In this document: piece by piece, positions 33,397 through 45,063 of the stretch | Numbering within the stretch: position 1 is the first letter of the stretch | Layout: every line of letters begins with the position of its first letter | From: Rhizophagus clarus | Taxonomy: Eukaryota; Glomeromycota; Glomeromycetes; Glomerales; Glomeraceae | Length of the DNA stretch: 64,000 bases | Direction of reading: 5' to 3' | Assembly (NCBI GenBank): GCA_015698045.1 | Contig: BLAL01000318.1 | Coordinates: forward strand, 124,001-188,000 | Translations under genes and position numbers: made by a program | Notes under the pieces: model-generated | Told to the model about the DNA's origin: nothing | The model's database searches: none | The model's input: only the letters and a program-made list of their open reading frames with translations

Positions 33397-33788
33397 CAGG
33401 GCCGATGATATTTTGTGTTTCGCAGAATATCACATAAATCACAAAATTTTGTGATAAACAAAAATTTCAAAATATCACAACATAATTTCACAAAATTTAT
33501 TTATTTATATATACGAGCGCATAATTCCACACAATTGCCATGTAATTTCTATATAATTTTCATGTGGCTTCCATAATTAGCATAGTTTATATAATCTAGA
33601 AAATTTTTTAAGGAAGTTCGAATTGTAAAAATTATGAGAAATTATCGCAGAAATGGCACAAAATTTTAGTTAAAACGCCACAAAATTACACAAAATTACC
33701 AAAAATAGGAAAACACAACATAATACAAAATTTATTTTTATCACACACAAATTTTACCTTTTAGTGCCGCAGAAAATCATCGGCCCTG
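33397..33788. mobile_element. 392-bp hAT-like MITE (arm A)
   Basis: Terminal inverted repeats start CAGGGCCGATGAT at both ends, flanked by a perfect 8-bp duplication ccacacag (33389-33396 and 33789-33796). The CAGGG start and 8-bp duplication are classic for hAT. The interior is a run of cacaaaatt-type repeats. The copy in arm B lies at 59039-59430, so the insertion predates the duplication. Confidence 0.9.
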
Positions 33789-33796
33789 CCACACAG

Positions 33797-34063
33797 GTGC
33801 CGCAGATGAATCACGCGTCGCACAATTCAAAATTATTTATACGGGGTAATCTAGATATGACTTTTTTTATTCGAGATTAGATTTTTTTTATATACACACG
33901 TAAGTACATTTTTTCCACACTTTTTACCACAGTATACTCACGTAAGAATATTTTTTATTAATAATTTGAAATCTTTTGTTTCTTTTCCATTTAATATACT
34001 AATGAGAAATAATTTTTTTTTATGAATATTCTCAAATAATAAATCATTCAAATAAAATCTCAA
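33797..34063 (+). promoter_or_regulatory. 5' region of the helicase pseudogene (arm A)
   Basis: AT-rich, with two cac(a)cgtaag-type repeats (33896 and 33950) on the + strand. Any promoter of the helicase would be here, but no clear element is seen. Confidence 0.3.
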
Positions 34064-36146
34064 ATGTCTACCGATAATAATAATACAGGACTACCAAAAT
34101 TTAGAATTAAAAGAGTTAACAATGAAAATAATAATAATTCTAATAATAACACATCAAATACTCTTAAAAAATTTTATAAAAATAACAAAAGCAGTTCAGT
34201 TGTTGGACTACCAAAATTACAAGTTATTCCCAAAGACTTTGAAATTGCAAAAAAAGTGAATTCGGCACCACAATCAGAAACTGAATTTCTAGTAAATCTC
34301 CTAGAAGCACCACAACCAGAAACATTAATTACGAAATTACTTCCGTATCAGAAGCAAGGCCTTGGTTGAATGTTATCAAATGAACACCCTAAAGAGCCAA
34401 CTATTGATGAGGAAGTTCAATTCTGGATTCAAAAGGAGGATCAAACGAAAAAAATACTCTACTTTAATACATTAGCAAGGTTTGCAACAATAACACGCCC
34501 TAATCTTGCCAGAGGTGGAATACTCGCTGATGATATGGGTCTTGGTAAGACGATACAAATGATTGCTTTGATAGCTTCCAAACCTGCAATCAATTTAGAT
34601 TCCACATATTCTAAAACTACTCTGATTGTTGCTCCTTTAAGTGTGCTTGAAAATCGGATTGATCAAATCAACAAGCATGTTAAGAAAGGGTCTCTTTCTT
34701 ATTATGTTTTTCATGGCGTTGATCGAATTAATGATCCAGAATTTCTTAAAACTTACGATATAATAATTACTACATATGCTATTCTTGCACAATCAAATAT
34801 AGAAGAAAGGAGTGGATTATTTGCCATTAAATGGCTTCGAGTTATCTTAGATGAAGGACATATTATTCGTACACAATCAACAAAACAAAGTATTGCCATA
34901 TGTAATTTGGATGCTGAGAGAAGATGGATTCTTACAGGAACCCCAATTATGAACGAATTAAATGATATATATTCTTTAATTAAATTCTTAAAATTCACTC
35001 CTTTTGATAGTCTAGAAATATGGAATAGCATATTTAACAACAAAACAATAAAGTTTAAAGATGGTAACAATCTTAGAAGCTTAATAAAAGCTGTTTGTCT
35101 TCGTAGAACAAAGGATATGAAATTCAATGGACGTCCTATAGTATGTCTTCCTCCTATTAATTTCTATACTCATAAAATTAAGTTTAAGACAGATGAGAAA
35201 AAGATTTATGATAACATGGAAAGTAATATAAAAGAACAATTTAGGAGTTGGAAAGAATCAAGAAATGGCGATTTAAAATATAATTATGTAACATTTCTGG
35301 AAATGCTCCTGAGATTACGACAGATTTGCAATCACACAGAGCTTTGTAAGTGACAAATAAATGATGCTGATAGCAATATGAATGATGAAAGATTGGCTGC
35401 CCTGAAAATATCTGTTAGTAATAATAAAAGTTGCTATATGTGCTCTAAACCATTAACAACTCCTACAATTATTCCTTGTAAACATATATTTGACAAAGAT
35501 TGCATCAAAATTAGTTTTGGAGATGAACCATTTTCTTGTCCGATATGCCAAAATTCAGTTAATATGAATCAATTAATTGAATTAACAACAATTCAAATAG
35601 AAGAAGAAATTAGAAATTTAGATGATTTTAAAAATAAGTTCCAAAATTGAAGCTTTATTGAAATTTTTAAATCAAAATAACGATAAATCAGTAGTCTTCA
35701 GCCAATGGACATCTTTTCTTGATTTGATTGAAATTGCATTTAAAGATGCAAATGTCAAATTTGTTCGATTTGATGGCAAAATGTCACGTAATCAGCGAGA
35801 AGAGACTGTAAATAATTTCAACAATGATCTGGAAATAAAGGTTCTTCTAATTAGTTTAAAATGCGGATCTTTGGGATTGAATCTTACTGTTGCTAATCAA
35901 TGTTTTCTTATGGATCCTTGGTGGAATCCAAGTATTGAGGATCAAGCTATAGATCGAATTTATAGAATTGGTCGAACTCGGCCAGTTTCTGTCTTTAGAT
36001 TTTTTATTGAGAATACAATTGAAGATCGCGTGTTTGAACTTCAAAAGAAAAAACGTGGCTTGATATTCCAAGCTTTTGATGAGCAGCGATCTGAGAATTT
36101 GAATATTGTTGATGAAGCCCTGCAAATTTTATTAGGCAGTAATTAA
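34064..36146 (+). pseudogene. SNF2-family helicase with RING finger, inactivated (arm A)
   Basis: Same gene as 56682-58763 but broken at three places. W102 is a TGA (34367-34369), codon 430 is a TGA after HTELCK (near 35351), and an extra A in the A-run at 35630-35634 shifts the frame inside the linker after the RING. Other differences from arm B: the conserved Trp in 'VLENW' is Arg and the motif VI Gln ('RIGQTRP') is Arg. On the other hand this copy keeps the usual LRRTK motif and the last RING cysteine (CPIC), both lost in arm B. Domain order is SNF2 N-terminal lobe, RING, helicase C lobe, as in the Rad5/Rad16/HLTF group. It is a recent pseudogene, since the rest of the frame is nearly unchanged. 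Confidence 0.9.
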
Positions 36147-36643
36147 AGAATATTTTTAGTGTATATGCACATAATTATTGCGGTTTTCATAAATCTGTGT
36201 AATTAAAGTCACATGATGATCACTTCAAAATTACGCGTTTTTTTTTTTCAAAGTAACGTCTAAAACCAAGTCGCGATTTTGCTTGTCCGTAAGAATATAT
36301 TGCTTTAAAAAGTCTTTAGTGTGAGTTTTGAGTCATGAGAGTAGGAACGAAAGAAGAATGACGTAGGCGAGATTTTTCAAAGTTAAAACAAACAAGAATA
36401 CGAAACTCAGGAAGGACTTAGGTGTCGTATCAGGGAGGCTTTTTTAATTTAACAATGAAAGTACATAGTTGAGTGTCCTCAATTTTAAAAAGTATATCTA
36501 ACTATAACAATGAAGCTGCCGGTATATATTTTGTTTGAATAAGTAAGTGAAAAAAGAAAATTTTCCAATTGAAAACCAAAGAATATACAAAAGTCCATCT
36601 ATTTCTTTTTTTCAATAAAGAACGATTTTTACTTGTCAAGATA
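36147..36643. other. 3' flank of the helicase up to the insertion site (arm A)
   Basis: No gene. Several transitions separate it from arm B (for example tgagtcatgag against tgagttatgag). It ends in cttgtcaagaTA, the target site of the 5,350-bp element. Confidence 0.5.
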
Positions 36644-36659
36644 CTTTACAGAAATATAG

Positions 36660-37460
36660 GGTTTGATGTCAATGTTGATTTAATATCGATTTGATATCTT
36701 CACTATATCTTTACAATATCATAATTGAAAATCGAATTGACAACTTTAAGTTTAGACTTAAATATGCTGATCAGATATTAATTTGATGACGATTCGTGAT
36801 GATATCGAATCGATATCAAATTAACACATGATTTGACACTTTATCAGCATCATAGTGATATCATTAAAAAATTAGTTTAACATTGAAATTTCATTGTATT
36901 AATATCAAATTAGCACTATAACAATATCGAATCAACATCTCAAGAATATCATTTCAAATATTAAAACATCTACTCAACATTACAATTACATTATTTAGAC
37001 ATCAAACCACTAACTTAAAAATATCATTTCAGATATTAAAATATTTTTATCAATATCAAAACTACATTATGTTGATATCGATTTAACATTCCAAAATATT
37101 ATTTTTCAAAATTAAAATTAGTATGATATTGAAACGACATCGCATTAAGATCTCAAGAATATTGTTTTCAAATATTAAAAATATCAAAGCTACATTGTGT
37201 TAATATCGAATTAATATCAGGTAATTATATTTACGATTTAATTGATTTAATTAATAAATATAATACATAATTTCCGTATATAACAAAGATTTTTATAGTT
37301 AACCCAAGTGTATAATCATAAACAAGAATAAGAGTCAAAATTGAAAACAAATAAAAATAATAATAAAAAAAAAATATGTATATATATACTATAATGTTAA
37401 ATAGCTCTAGCGATATCATAGCTCGTCAATTCGATGTCATGGTAATATTAAATTGACATC
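36660..37460 (+). repeat. Left subterminal ATATC/ACATC satellite of the 5,350-bp element
   Basis: Starts with strings shared with 14461-14640 (cataattgaaaatc, cttaaatatgctgat) and continues as diverged atatcaaattaacat repeats to about 37460. Confidence 0.75.
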
Positions 37461-38400
37461 ACAAGGATATTTTCACAAAAAAAAAAATAATAATTACAAA
37501 AAATGCGACTAAACATTGTGTTGCTTAAAAAATTATAAATAATTCATATAATTATAAGAAAAATTGGAATAAGTTATATGGTTACGACAAAAGCAAAAAA
37601 CCAGAAATGTTATTCTTGTACCTATAATAAACTGCAATATGGCCTGAAAGGTTGGAGGTCGTAGGAACGCAGCCATTCATAACTTATAATCATTAAAATT
37701 ATTCAAAAAAATTAAGCGTTATTTATCTATATGAAAGTATTTAAGCGAAAAAGAAAAGGAAGAAAAGTAAACATGAAGAAAAATAATGAAGCTTTGTATC
37801 CATGTCATTTTCAGAGCCAGTACAAGCGCGTTTATTATTCTCTTCAGGAGGAGGAGAACATGTATTTTGTCTAGGAGCATTGTCAGAACTTTCTTGAGAA
37901 AAAGGAGAAGAGGTGTTTGAGAAGGTTTAGTAACAGGTTAAAAAAAAAGCAATAAAGATAAATATAAATAAAAACCAAATATTTATTTTTGAGGTTCGTA
38001 AATATTCATAAACGTGAAAGGATAAAGGATGTGAAAGGTAAAGAACGTAAGAATTTTTTTTGCGGGATCATTGTTTATATATGTGTACAATAACTAAAAC
38101 AACCAACTTTTATTGGATGATCAGAAAATGACTACGTGTGAGCATATTATCGATGTTATCACAATGTCATTTCGATATCTAATCGATTTTAATATCGTTA
38201 AATAATGATAATTATTTCATAATTATATAACATTAGATTAAATAGTTAAATAGCATTATATTATTGTTAAATAACGTTAATTACATCAATATCAATAATA
38301 ATTATAAAATATTTGAAATCAATTATGCTAAATTTATAATAATAAAAAAAAACGTTAAAAATGTTTTTAATAAAAACAAAATAAAAAAGAAAGTTATGAT
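37461..38400. other. Interior spacer of the 5,350-bp element
   Basis: AT-rich, with no gene. A short less AT-rich segment at 37600-37680 and 37790-37930 might be older single-copy DNA. Confidence 0.35.
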
Positions 38401-39700
38401 TACCAATCAAAGTTAGAATCTACAAAGGAGATAAGAAAAAAAATAAAATAAAATAAAATTCTGAAACTTACCAAAAAGGATCTAAAGCCGAATCTAATGC
38501 CAGAATCTACAAAAAAAAAAAAAAAAATAAAGAAACGTTAGTTATAACGTTTTTAATTTTTAACGTTTCCAATTAATAAATTAAAAAAAATATTATTATT
38601 TCGTTGCAAAACTTACATTTTAAGTATTTCCAGTATATTATAGACCTGAAACCTACAAAGAAACAAGAGAAATGTTAGAAAATATTTCTAATTAAATAAA
38701 AACAAAAAATTAAGTTTCGCAACTTATAATTTCAGTATCCTAAAACTAAAACCTTACTAAAAAAAAAGAAAATAATGAAACTTTAATAAACGTCTTGTTA
38801 AAATAACTCACTAACTTACCAAGTTTTAATGCGCCTAAAGATCTGGCTGTCTAAAAATAAAAAGTAAGATCAAACTTTTTGTGTCCAGATTTGTCTAAAA
38901 AAATATATCGCTAAAAATCTATGTTCCAGACTGTCTAAAAAAGGAAGAAAACGAAACGTTAGAGAATATCTCGTTAAAAAGTTTCATATTTCGAAACTTA
39001 CCGAGAAGTTCAGTATCCGACTTTGAACAGATTTTCCTACAAAAAAAATTGAAAATAAATTTTTTTTTCCTACAAAAAAAAAAAATACTAAACTTTCTTC
39101 TAAAGTGAGATAAATTACAAACTTTTAATTGTTACGTTAAAAAAATCCAATTTTTTTTATTCCCCTTCTAATACCCAATGCGATTTTCTTTGATTCACTC
39201 CATGGGTTTAAGAGCTGTGTGAAAAAATGAAACCACGTGTTCAGGTTTCTCTAGAAAAAAATGTGAAAATTTGAAACGTTAATAAACGTTTCGTTACAGT
39301 AAATAAAAAAGAAAAAAAAATAAAGAAATTCACCTGCTAAATTCTAACGCGTCAAATGACCTGATCGTTTAAATAAAGTCTACTAGCCGTCTAAAAAAAA
39401 AAAAGAAAACAGAGCTTTAGAAAATATTTCGTTAAATAATTAAATTTAAAAAAAAATAGAGTTCTGATTCCCTTAACACATCATATAAAGTGATAATAAC
39501 GTACTTCTTTGATATTCTCCTATATAGTTTATCTGACATCCTATCTAAAAAAGAGCAAATTGTGATGTTAGCATACGTTTCATGCGTTTCATTATATATA
39601 AATAAACTAAAACAAAGGAAAAACTTACCGAAATTGAAATCCTGCGCGGTCAAAGAAATTATAAACCCAAAGAACCACCTAAAAAAAGAAAAGAAATAAA
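38400..39700 (-). repeat. Array 2: intron-like units on the minus strand
   Basis: Read on the minus strand, TTTGTAG or TTTTTAG acceptors fall near 39675, 39545, 39390, 39250, 39037, 38935, 38856, 38755, 38653, 38512 and 38411. Short exon-like pieces follow, and several end in a GTAAG(T)TTC donor. Units near 38411-38512 (attctggcattag...ctttag, attctaactttgattgg) are clearly related to the last units of array 1 (attctggctttgattgg at 1470). gaaacgtt/aacgtttc inverted repeats persist. Confidence 0.7.
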
Positions 39701-40690
39701 CTGTTAAAAATGCTCGTTAAAATAAAATAAAGAAAAAAAAAATAGATAACTTATGAAATGTTACAACCAGAAAACCGAAAGATGTCATTTAAAAAAAAGA
39801 AAAAATCGATATATATGTATATTTCATAAAAAGTTGAAAAATTTTTTTTGATAATTGAAAATACAAAAGGGATGAGTAAGAAGGAAAGAACAAGTGAAAG
39901 AATGAGGTGAAAGAATGAAGAAATGAAGGAAGAACGAAAGAAAGAGAAATGGAGAGAAAATAAAGAGCAAAAGAAAAGGGAAAGGAACGAACAAGTTAAG
40001 AGAAAAGGAAGAGCAAGTGGAAATTTAGCTGATCAAATTGCGATGATTATCAATACGATTAATGATTATCAATACTGTTATGGCAGCCGGCTGGCTACAG
40101 AAAAAGTGTAGAGTACTAATTCTCCTTATGGTTCAAAATTGAAAGTGAAAATTTTTGCTAGGGATATAATTTACGAAAAAATGAAATCAAAAACTCAACT
40201 TTTACCAAGAAGTACCATTTTTGAGTATAGTGGAGGCCTTTCCAATGAAAAGAGTATTCAGCGGAAAATTAGACCCTATAATGCCCGCTGGTTTAATGAT
40301 TTTCCAAAATGCTGAACAAGTAGAGAAATAAGCATATCGAAATTAATGATGCACAATTTTTAATAATTTAATTAAAATCTACAGTATCAAGAAAAATTTG
40401 AACGAATTTTTCTTATTTTTTTTTAAAAGTTTAAGGTTCTATATATTGATACTTTTGCATTAAAAAATATTTAGTTCATTGATCATTTTTAAAAAGATAA
40501 CTTTTTTTAAGCCGAATTCATTCGCTTTTTTTTTAAAAAAAAAAATTTTTTTTTCGATTTTTTAAACCGTTTTTTTTTTCATTTAAAAACTTTATTTTTT
40601 TTATTTTTTATTTTTTAAAAAAAAAACTTTTTTTTCATTTTTTTCTATAAAAAAAATTATTTTATTTATTTCGTTATTAAAAAGAATACA
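39701..40690. other. GA-rich tract and spacer
   Basis: Positions 39855-40015 are purine-rich and give a Lys/Glu/Arg ORF that I regard as compositional. The rest is AT-rich; 40490-40680 has long A and T runs. No gene. Confidence 0.45.
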
Positions 40691-40699
40691 TGAATTATG

Positions 40700-41090
40700 A
40701 ATACCGAAATGTTAAAACCAGAATTTAGAATTAAGGTAAGAGGAGAGGGGATTTTTCGTATATTCTTTTCTTTAAGAAACTACCGTTTCTTTCTTCTTTT
40801 TTTTAGGTTGTCGGACAAAAATTACGAACCCGGACTTTTGAATTTAGGTAAAAAGGGTGTTGGGAAGCGTATTTTTTGTTATATTTTCTAAGAAACGTTA
40901 CTAAACGTTCCTTCTTTTTTTTTTAGGTTGCCGGATTTTGGATGAACTCTGATTTGGAATTATTGTAATTTTGAGAGGAGGGATTTTTTAATATATTGAA
41001 GAAACATAACTAATGTTTCTTTTTTTATTTTATCTTTTTTGTTACTGAACTTTTGGATGAACCGGTCAAAGACAAAAGTTTTTTTAATAA
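40700..41090 (+). repeat. Array 3: CGGAC-type intron-like units
   Basis: Three units with donors GTAAGAGG and GTAAAAAG, inverted repeats around gaaacgttactaaacgtt, acceptors TTTTTTTTTAG, and exon-like pieces gttgtcggac...gaacccggact. The same type lies inside the hAT-like element at 24435-26930. Confidence 0.65.
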
Positions 41091-41339
41091 ATATGCATTC
41101 ATGCGCGATTCTATATTCTGAAAACTAATTATTATTATTATCATATGTTCTTATTTGTGACTAAATTTTCTAATGATAAATATTTAATAATTCAAAAAGA
41201 AATACTTAGTTTATTTACTAATAGAAATATGAAATAAATATACGGTATATCGGTTTTTTAATAAATGCAATTAGATCGTTTATAAATATTTTTAAAAAAA
41301 GATTATCTGATCGAGACCGAAACCAAGTATATCATATGA

Positions 41340-41993
41340 TGAAAGCATTGTAATGTCATAGTAGCAATTTCAAAATGATGACTTGTAGCAATATCATGAC
41401 GATGCAAAATCAATATCATTAAAATATTATTAAAAAATCATTGTCATAGTAGCAACACCGAAACGATGACAATAAGATATTTCTTTGTGAAGATATCATT
41501 CGATACCGTCGCAATAATTGTGGTGATATCGTAACAACACAAAATCAATATCATTAAAAAAATTAATTTTTTTAAAAATCATTATTATAGTAGCAATAGC
41601 GAAATGATAACGATAGGATATTCCTTTTGTGAAGATATTGTTACGATATCGTCGCAATAATTGTGGTGATATTGTGACAACGCAAAATCAATATTGTTGA
41701 AAATCATTATCATAGTAGCAATATTGAAATGATCATTCAATAATTGTGGTGATATCGTGACAATTTTTTTTGAAAATCATCGTCATAGTAGCAATATCAA
41801 AATGACGATAATAGGATATTTCTTTACAAAGATATTGTTACGATATCATCGCAATAAGTTGTAATGATATTGTGATGACATACTATCAATATCATAAAAA
41901 TATCATCTCCAACATCGATACCTCTACGACCTAAATATTATATTATATTTATATCAAATCAACATCACCTAAAATTTCAAGGTTTCTGTAAAG
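41340..41993. repeat. Right subterminal satellite and terminus of the 5,350-bp element
   Basis: About five units of ~90-140 bp marked by atagtagcaa (41362, 41450, 41590, 41713 and 41788) and gtggtgatatcgtgacaa. It ends in aaggtttctgtaaag at 41993. Confidence 0.8.
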
Positions 41994-41995
41994 TA

Positions 41996-42760
41996 TGTAA
42001 TATTAAGCAATTATTAGATCATTATATTACAATTGTGCAATATTTACCAAATAACTAATTACAAGAACTATTGAACTAATCGAAGAGAATTTACCAATTC
42101 GCGTTTTTTTAGAATCGTTATTTGATCAATATCAAGATGATTTTGGCTTGATTATTTGTAATTTTGACAATATCATCAACACAGCGAGTCAACATTAAGA
42201 CGATATCATATCGATACCATTTTTATTTTGCGTTGTTTTAACTATATCATATCGATATCATCATTATTTCGCGTTTTTTTAAAAAAATATCGTTGTTTTA
42301 ACTATATCGAGCCGATGTTGATTTGATATTCTTCAAATAAATATTTTTGCGATATCTTTTCGATATACCGAACCAATATTAGTACGATATCATTTATTTG
42401 CATTTTTTTTTTGAAAATTATCGTTTATTGTAACTATATCAAAGCGATGTCACTTCGATATTTCTTCAAGCAAATATTTTTATGATATCTTGTCGATACA
42501 ACGAGTGAATATTGATACGATACCAATATTTATTTTGCATTTCTTTTTTGAAATTATTGTTATTGCAACGATATCATAATGGTAATGATTCGATGTTTCT
42601 TCAAGCGAATATTTTCACGATATCTTTTGTTAATATTGAAACGATATTATGGTGACATCATAATGATATTGTTTCAATAAATCGATATCGCAATGATATG
42701 AATTTAACATTGTTATTATATCAATTCGGCATTGTTCAAAAACTTAAGGTTTCTGTAAAG
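41996..42760. repeat. Right subterminal satellite and terminus of copy A
   Basis: After ~130 bp of unique sequence, ATATCG-type units run from 42130 to 42740 and end in cttaaggtttctgtaaag at 42760. The arm B counterpart is 55420-56184. Homology between arms stops exactly at the last G (tggtctgcc here, aagataag in arm B, both read outward). Confidence 0.85.
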
Positions 42761-44110
42761 TGGTCTGCCATGAGATGGAGTCCATCTAAAAAAAATGAAA
42801 CCAAACATTATTTAATATTCGTTTAAAAATAAGATAAAAAAAAAGATATTATTTTATCTTCGGTCTGCTTCAGGTTCTGGACCTAAAAAAAGAAAAATAA
42901 AATAAAACATTAGATTTGTTTTGTTTTGTAAAATAAAATATTATTTCAAGGTTTTTTTACCTTCGAAATACCACAGCCTGCTTCAAACTAGAGTTCTGGA
43001 CTTAAAAAAAAATGAAATGAAATATTAGTAACATTTCTAAAATAAAAATTTAAAAAAATTATTTTGAAGTTTTTTGCCTTCGAAATAATTTAGTTCACTA
43101 CTTCTAGACCTAAAAAAAAGAACTAAACATAAGTTAATGTTTGTTAAAATAAAAGTAAAAAAATTCTTAAAAAATAAAAAAGAAAACATATATTAGTAAT
43201 GTTCATTTAAATAAAATATAAGAAAAAAAAATAATAAATTTTAAAGGTATTACCTTCGAAATACCAGTTCAACTCTAAATTCCAGACCTAAAAAATATAA
43301 AAAAAAAATGAATGTTAGTTAATGTTTATTGAAATTAAAGTAAAAAAAATTGTTTTTTTTACTTAATGATCTGCCTTGAAATAAAATTCCAGACCTAAAA
43401 AAGGAGAAAAGTGAAACATTACTAATGTTTTGCTAAAATACAAAAAAAAATTACTTTTTTCTTTTTTTTTTTACTTAATGGACTGTCTCGAAATGGAGTT
43501 TTAGACCTAAAAAAAGAAGAAAAGCAAAACATTAATTGGTTTCATTTTAATATAAAATATAATTTTGAGGTTTTTTTTTACTTTAAAATACCTGATCTGC
43601 CTCAAATGAAACTCTGAATCTAAAAAAAAAGAAAAAGAAATTGAACGTTAATTGATGTTTATTAATAAAAATAAAAAAAAATTTTTTTTCAAAATTACTT
43701 TTGAAATAATGTCTAAAGCCGTATGTTCAGTGTTCTGGATTACAAAAAGTAAGAATGAACATATAATAATGTTTGTTAAATAAAATTAAAAAATAAAATC
43801 AAACATTAATATTAATGTTTGTTAAATTAAATTAATAAAAAAAGTCTGGAGCTGTACTTCAGCTTTCAGATCTAAAAAAAGCAAAAATTGAGCATTAATA
43901 TTAACATTCATTAAATAATAAAAAGGTCCAGAGCTGTACTTTGACTTTCCAGACCTAAAAAAATATAAAAATCAAATATTTATAATATTTGTTAAATAAA
44001 TTAATATACTTGAAGGCTTTAATCTTTGAAATGAAGAGTCCAGAACTGTTCTTTAGCATTAAGAACCTCTAACCTTCAAAATAGAATCTGAAAAGAGCTT
44101 TGGACTATTC
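42761..44110 (-). repeat. Array 4: intron-like units on the minus strand
   Basis: On the + strand the string gacctaaaaaaa (acceptor TTTTTTTAGGTC on the minus strand) recurs near 42880, 43000, 43108, 43290, 43395, 43506, 43955 and, with changes, near 43616, 43740 and 43868. Exon-like pieces read agtccagaac...tatttcgaag. Some are followed by GTAAAA or GCAAAA, while several donors have decayed. Confidence 0.65.
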
Positions 44111-45063
44111 AAAACTTAGAAAAGAAACTACAAAAAAAAATTTTTTAAATAGCTTTGCAAGACAGATTTTATTATTTTTATCCATAAAACTTCAAAATTG
44201 AAAATAATTTTTTAACTTCCTAATTTTTCGTTCATCCTGCACTTTAAAACTATAAGTAAAAAATTTTTGTTTGAATCTGGAACTTGTACCTTTGGCATTT
44301 GTCAAACATTAGAAACTTGTCTTAAAGACTTCGAACCTTATAAAGAAATAGTATTTTTTATTTATTTTTTTTTTTAAAAAAAAAATTATTCTTGAAGTCT
44401 GAGTATCTGACAAGCTTTAAAGCTTAAAAAAGAATTCACTAAAAAATTTATTTTTATTTTCTTTGGTATCTTTAAACAAATTATTTTTTTTAAGGCGTTA
44501 AAAAATTATTTCTTTAAAAGTATTATAAAATTATTTCTTTAAAGCGATAGAAAAAAATTGTTTCTTAAAAAAGTTTAAAAATTAGCAATGTAAAGTTTAT
44601 CAAAATAAATATGCAAAGTTTATCAAATTAAAGAAGAAAATTGTGAAAATCTTTAAAGATTTTTGTACGAAGTGTTTTTAAAAATTGGCAATTTTGGAGA
44701 TTATCACAAATTTTTCATAAAAAAATCTTTGAAAAAATAAAAAAATAATTTCTGCAGTATTGCGCAAATTCTTAACAAAATTACATTAAAAAAATGTGGC
44801 AATCTGCTAAAATTGCAGATCACTGCAGATCTGAACTGATATAACTTTTCTGATGAAATAAGAAGTAAAAAAAAAAAGATGAAGGATAGTGAAAAGGAAT
44901 GAAAAAAATGAAGAAATAATGAGATGAATGAAAAAACAAAAGGGAAATGAAAAGAAAAGAACAAAGAGAATAAAAAAGATGAAAGGAACGAAAGAAATTA
45001 AAAGGAATGAAAAACTAAAACGATAGTAAAAAGAAATAAAAGAAACGAATGATTAATAAAAAA
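44111..45063. other. Spacer with GA-rich tract
   Basis: AT-rich to 44870, then a purine-rich tract (gaaaaggaatgaaaaaaatg-like) to 45060, directly before a CTTTACAG terminus. An ORF at 44704-44964 is the complement of this tract. No gene. Confidence 0.45.

Larger units (their letters stand above)
36644..41993. mobile_element. 5,350-bp non-autonomous CTTTACAG-ended element inserted at TA
   Basis: The left end is CTTTACAGAAATATAGGG and the right end, read inward, CTTTACAGAAACCTTGAA. It is flanked by TA on both sides (36642-36643 and 41994-41995). Arm B shows the uninterrupted site (caagaTAtgtaatatt, minus strand, TA at 56185-56186), which proves insertion with a 2-bp TA duplication. The ends carry ATATCG-type satellites (36660-37460 and 41340-41985). 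The middle holds an intron-like array in each orientation and a GA-rich tract. There is no transposase or other convincing gene. Confidence 0.95.
14461..42760. mobile_element. Candidate giant TIR transposon (copy A), CTTTACAGAAAC ends
   Basis: The left end at 14461 reads CTTTACAGAAACTTGGGG. The right end at 42760, read inward on the minus strand, is CTTTACAGAAACCTTAAG. Both are followed by hundreds of bases of ATATCG-rich satellite. Inside lie a CACTA-like transposase, a partner gene, a repeat protein, a SNF2/RING helicase and several smaller insertions. The right boundary is solid, because homology with the inverted copy at 55420 stops at exactly this terminus. The left boundary is inferred from the matching terminal string. 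The flanks (aa before, tg after) show no obvious target duplication, so 14461-42760 might be two overlapping elements and not one. Confidence 0.45.
28827..42760. repeat. Inverted repeat arm A (partner of 55420-64000)
   Basis: Excluding the 5,350-bp insertion and its 2-bp duplication, this arm is 8,582 bp against 8,581 bp for the other arm. It is collinear throughout with only scattered substitutions and a few 1-bp indels. The arms are 12.66 kb apart and in opposite orientation. Confidence 0.95.

Noticed and set aside
39923..40111. Lys/Glu/Arg-rich ORF
   Set aside because: Product of a GA-rich tract. The last third has no compositional bias but also no recognisable domain.
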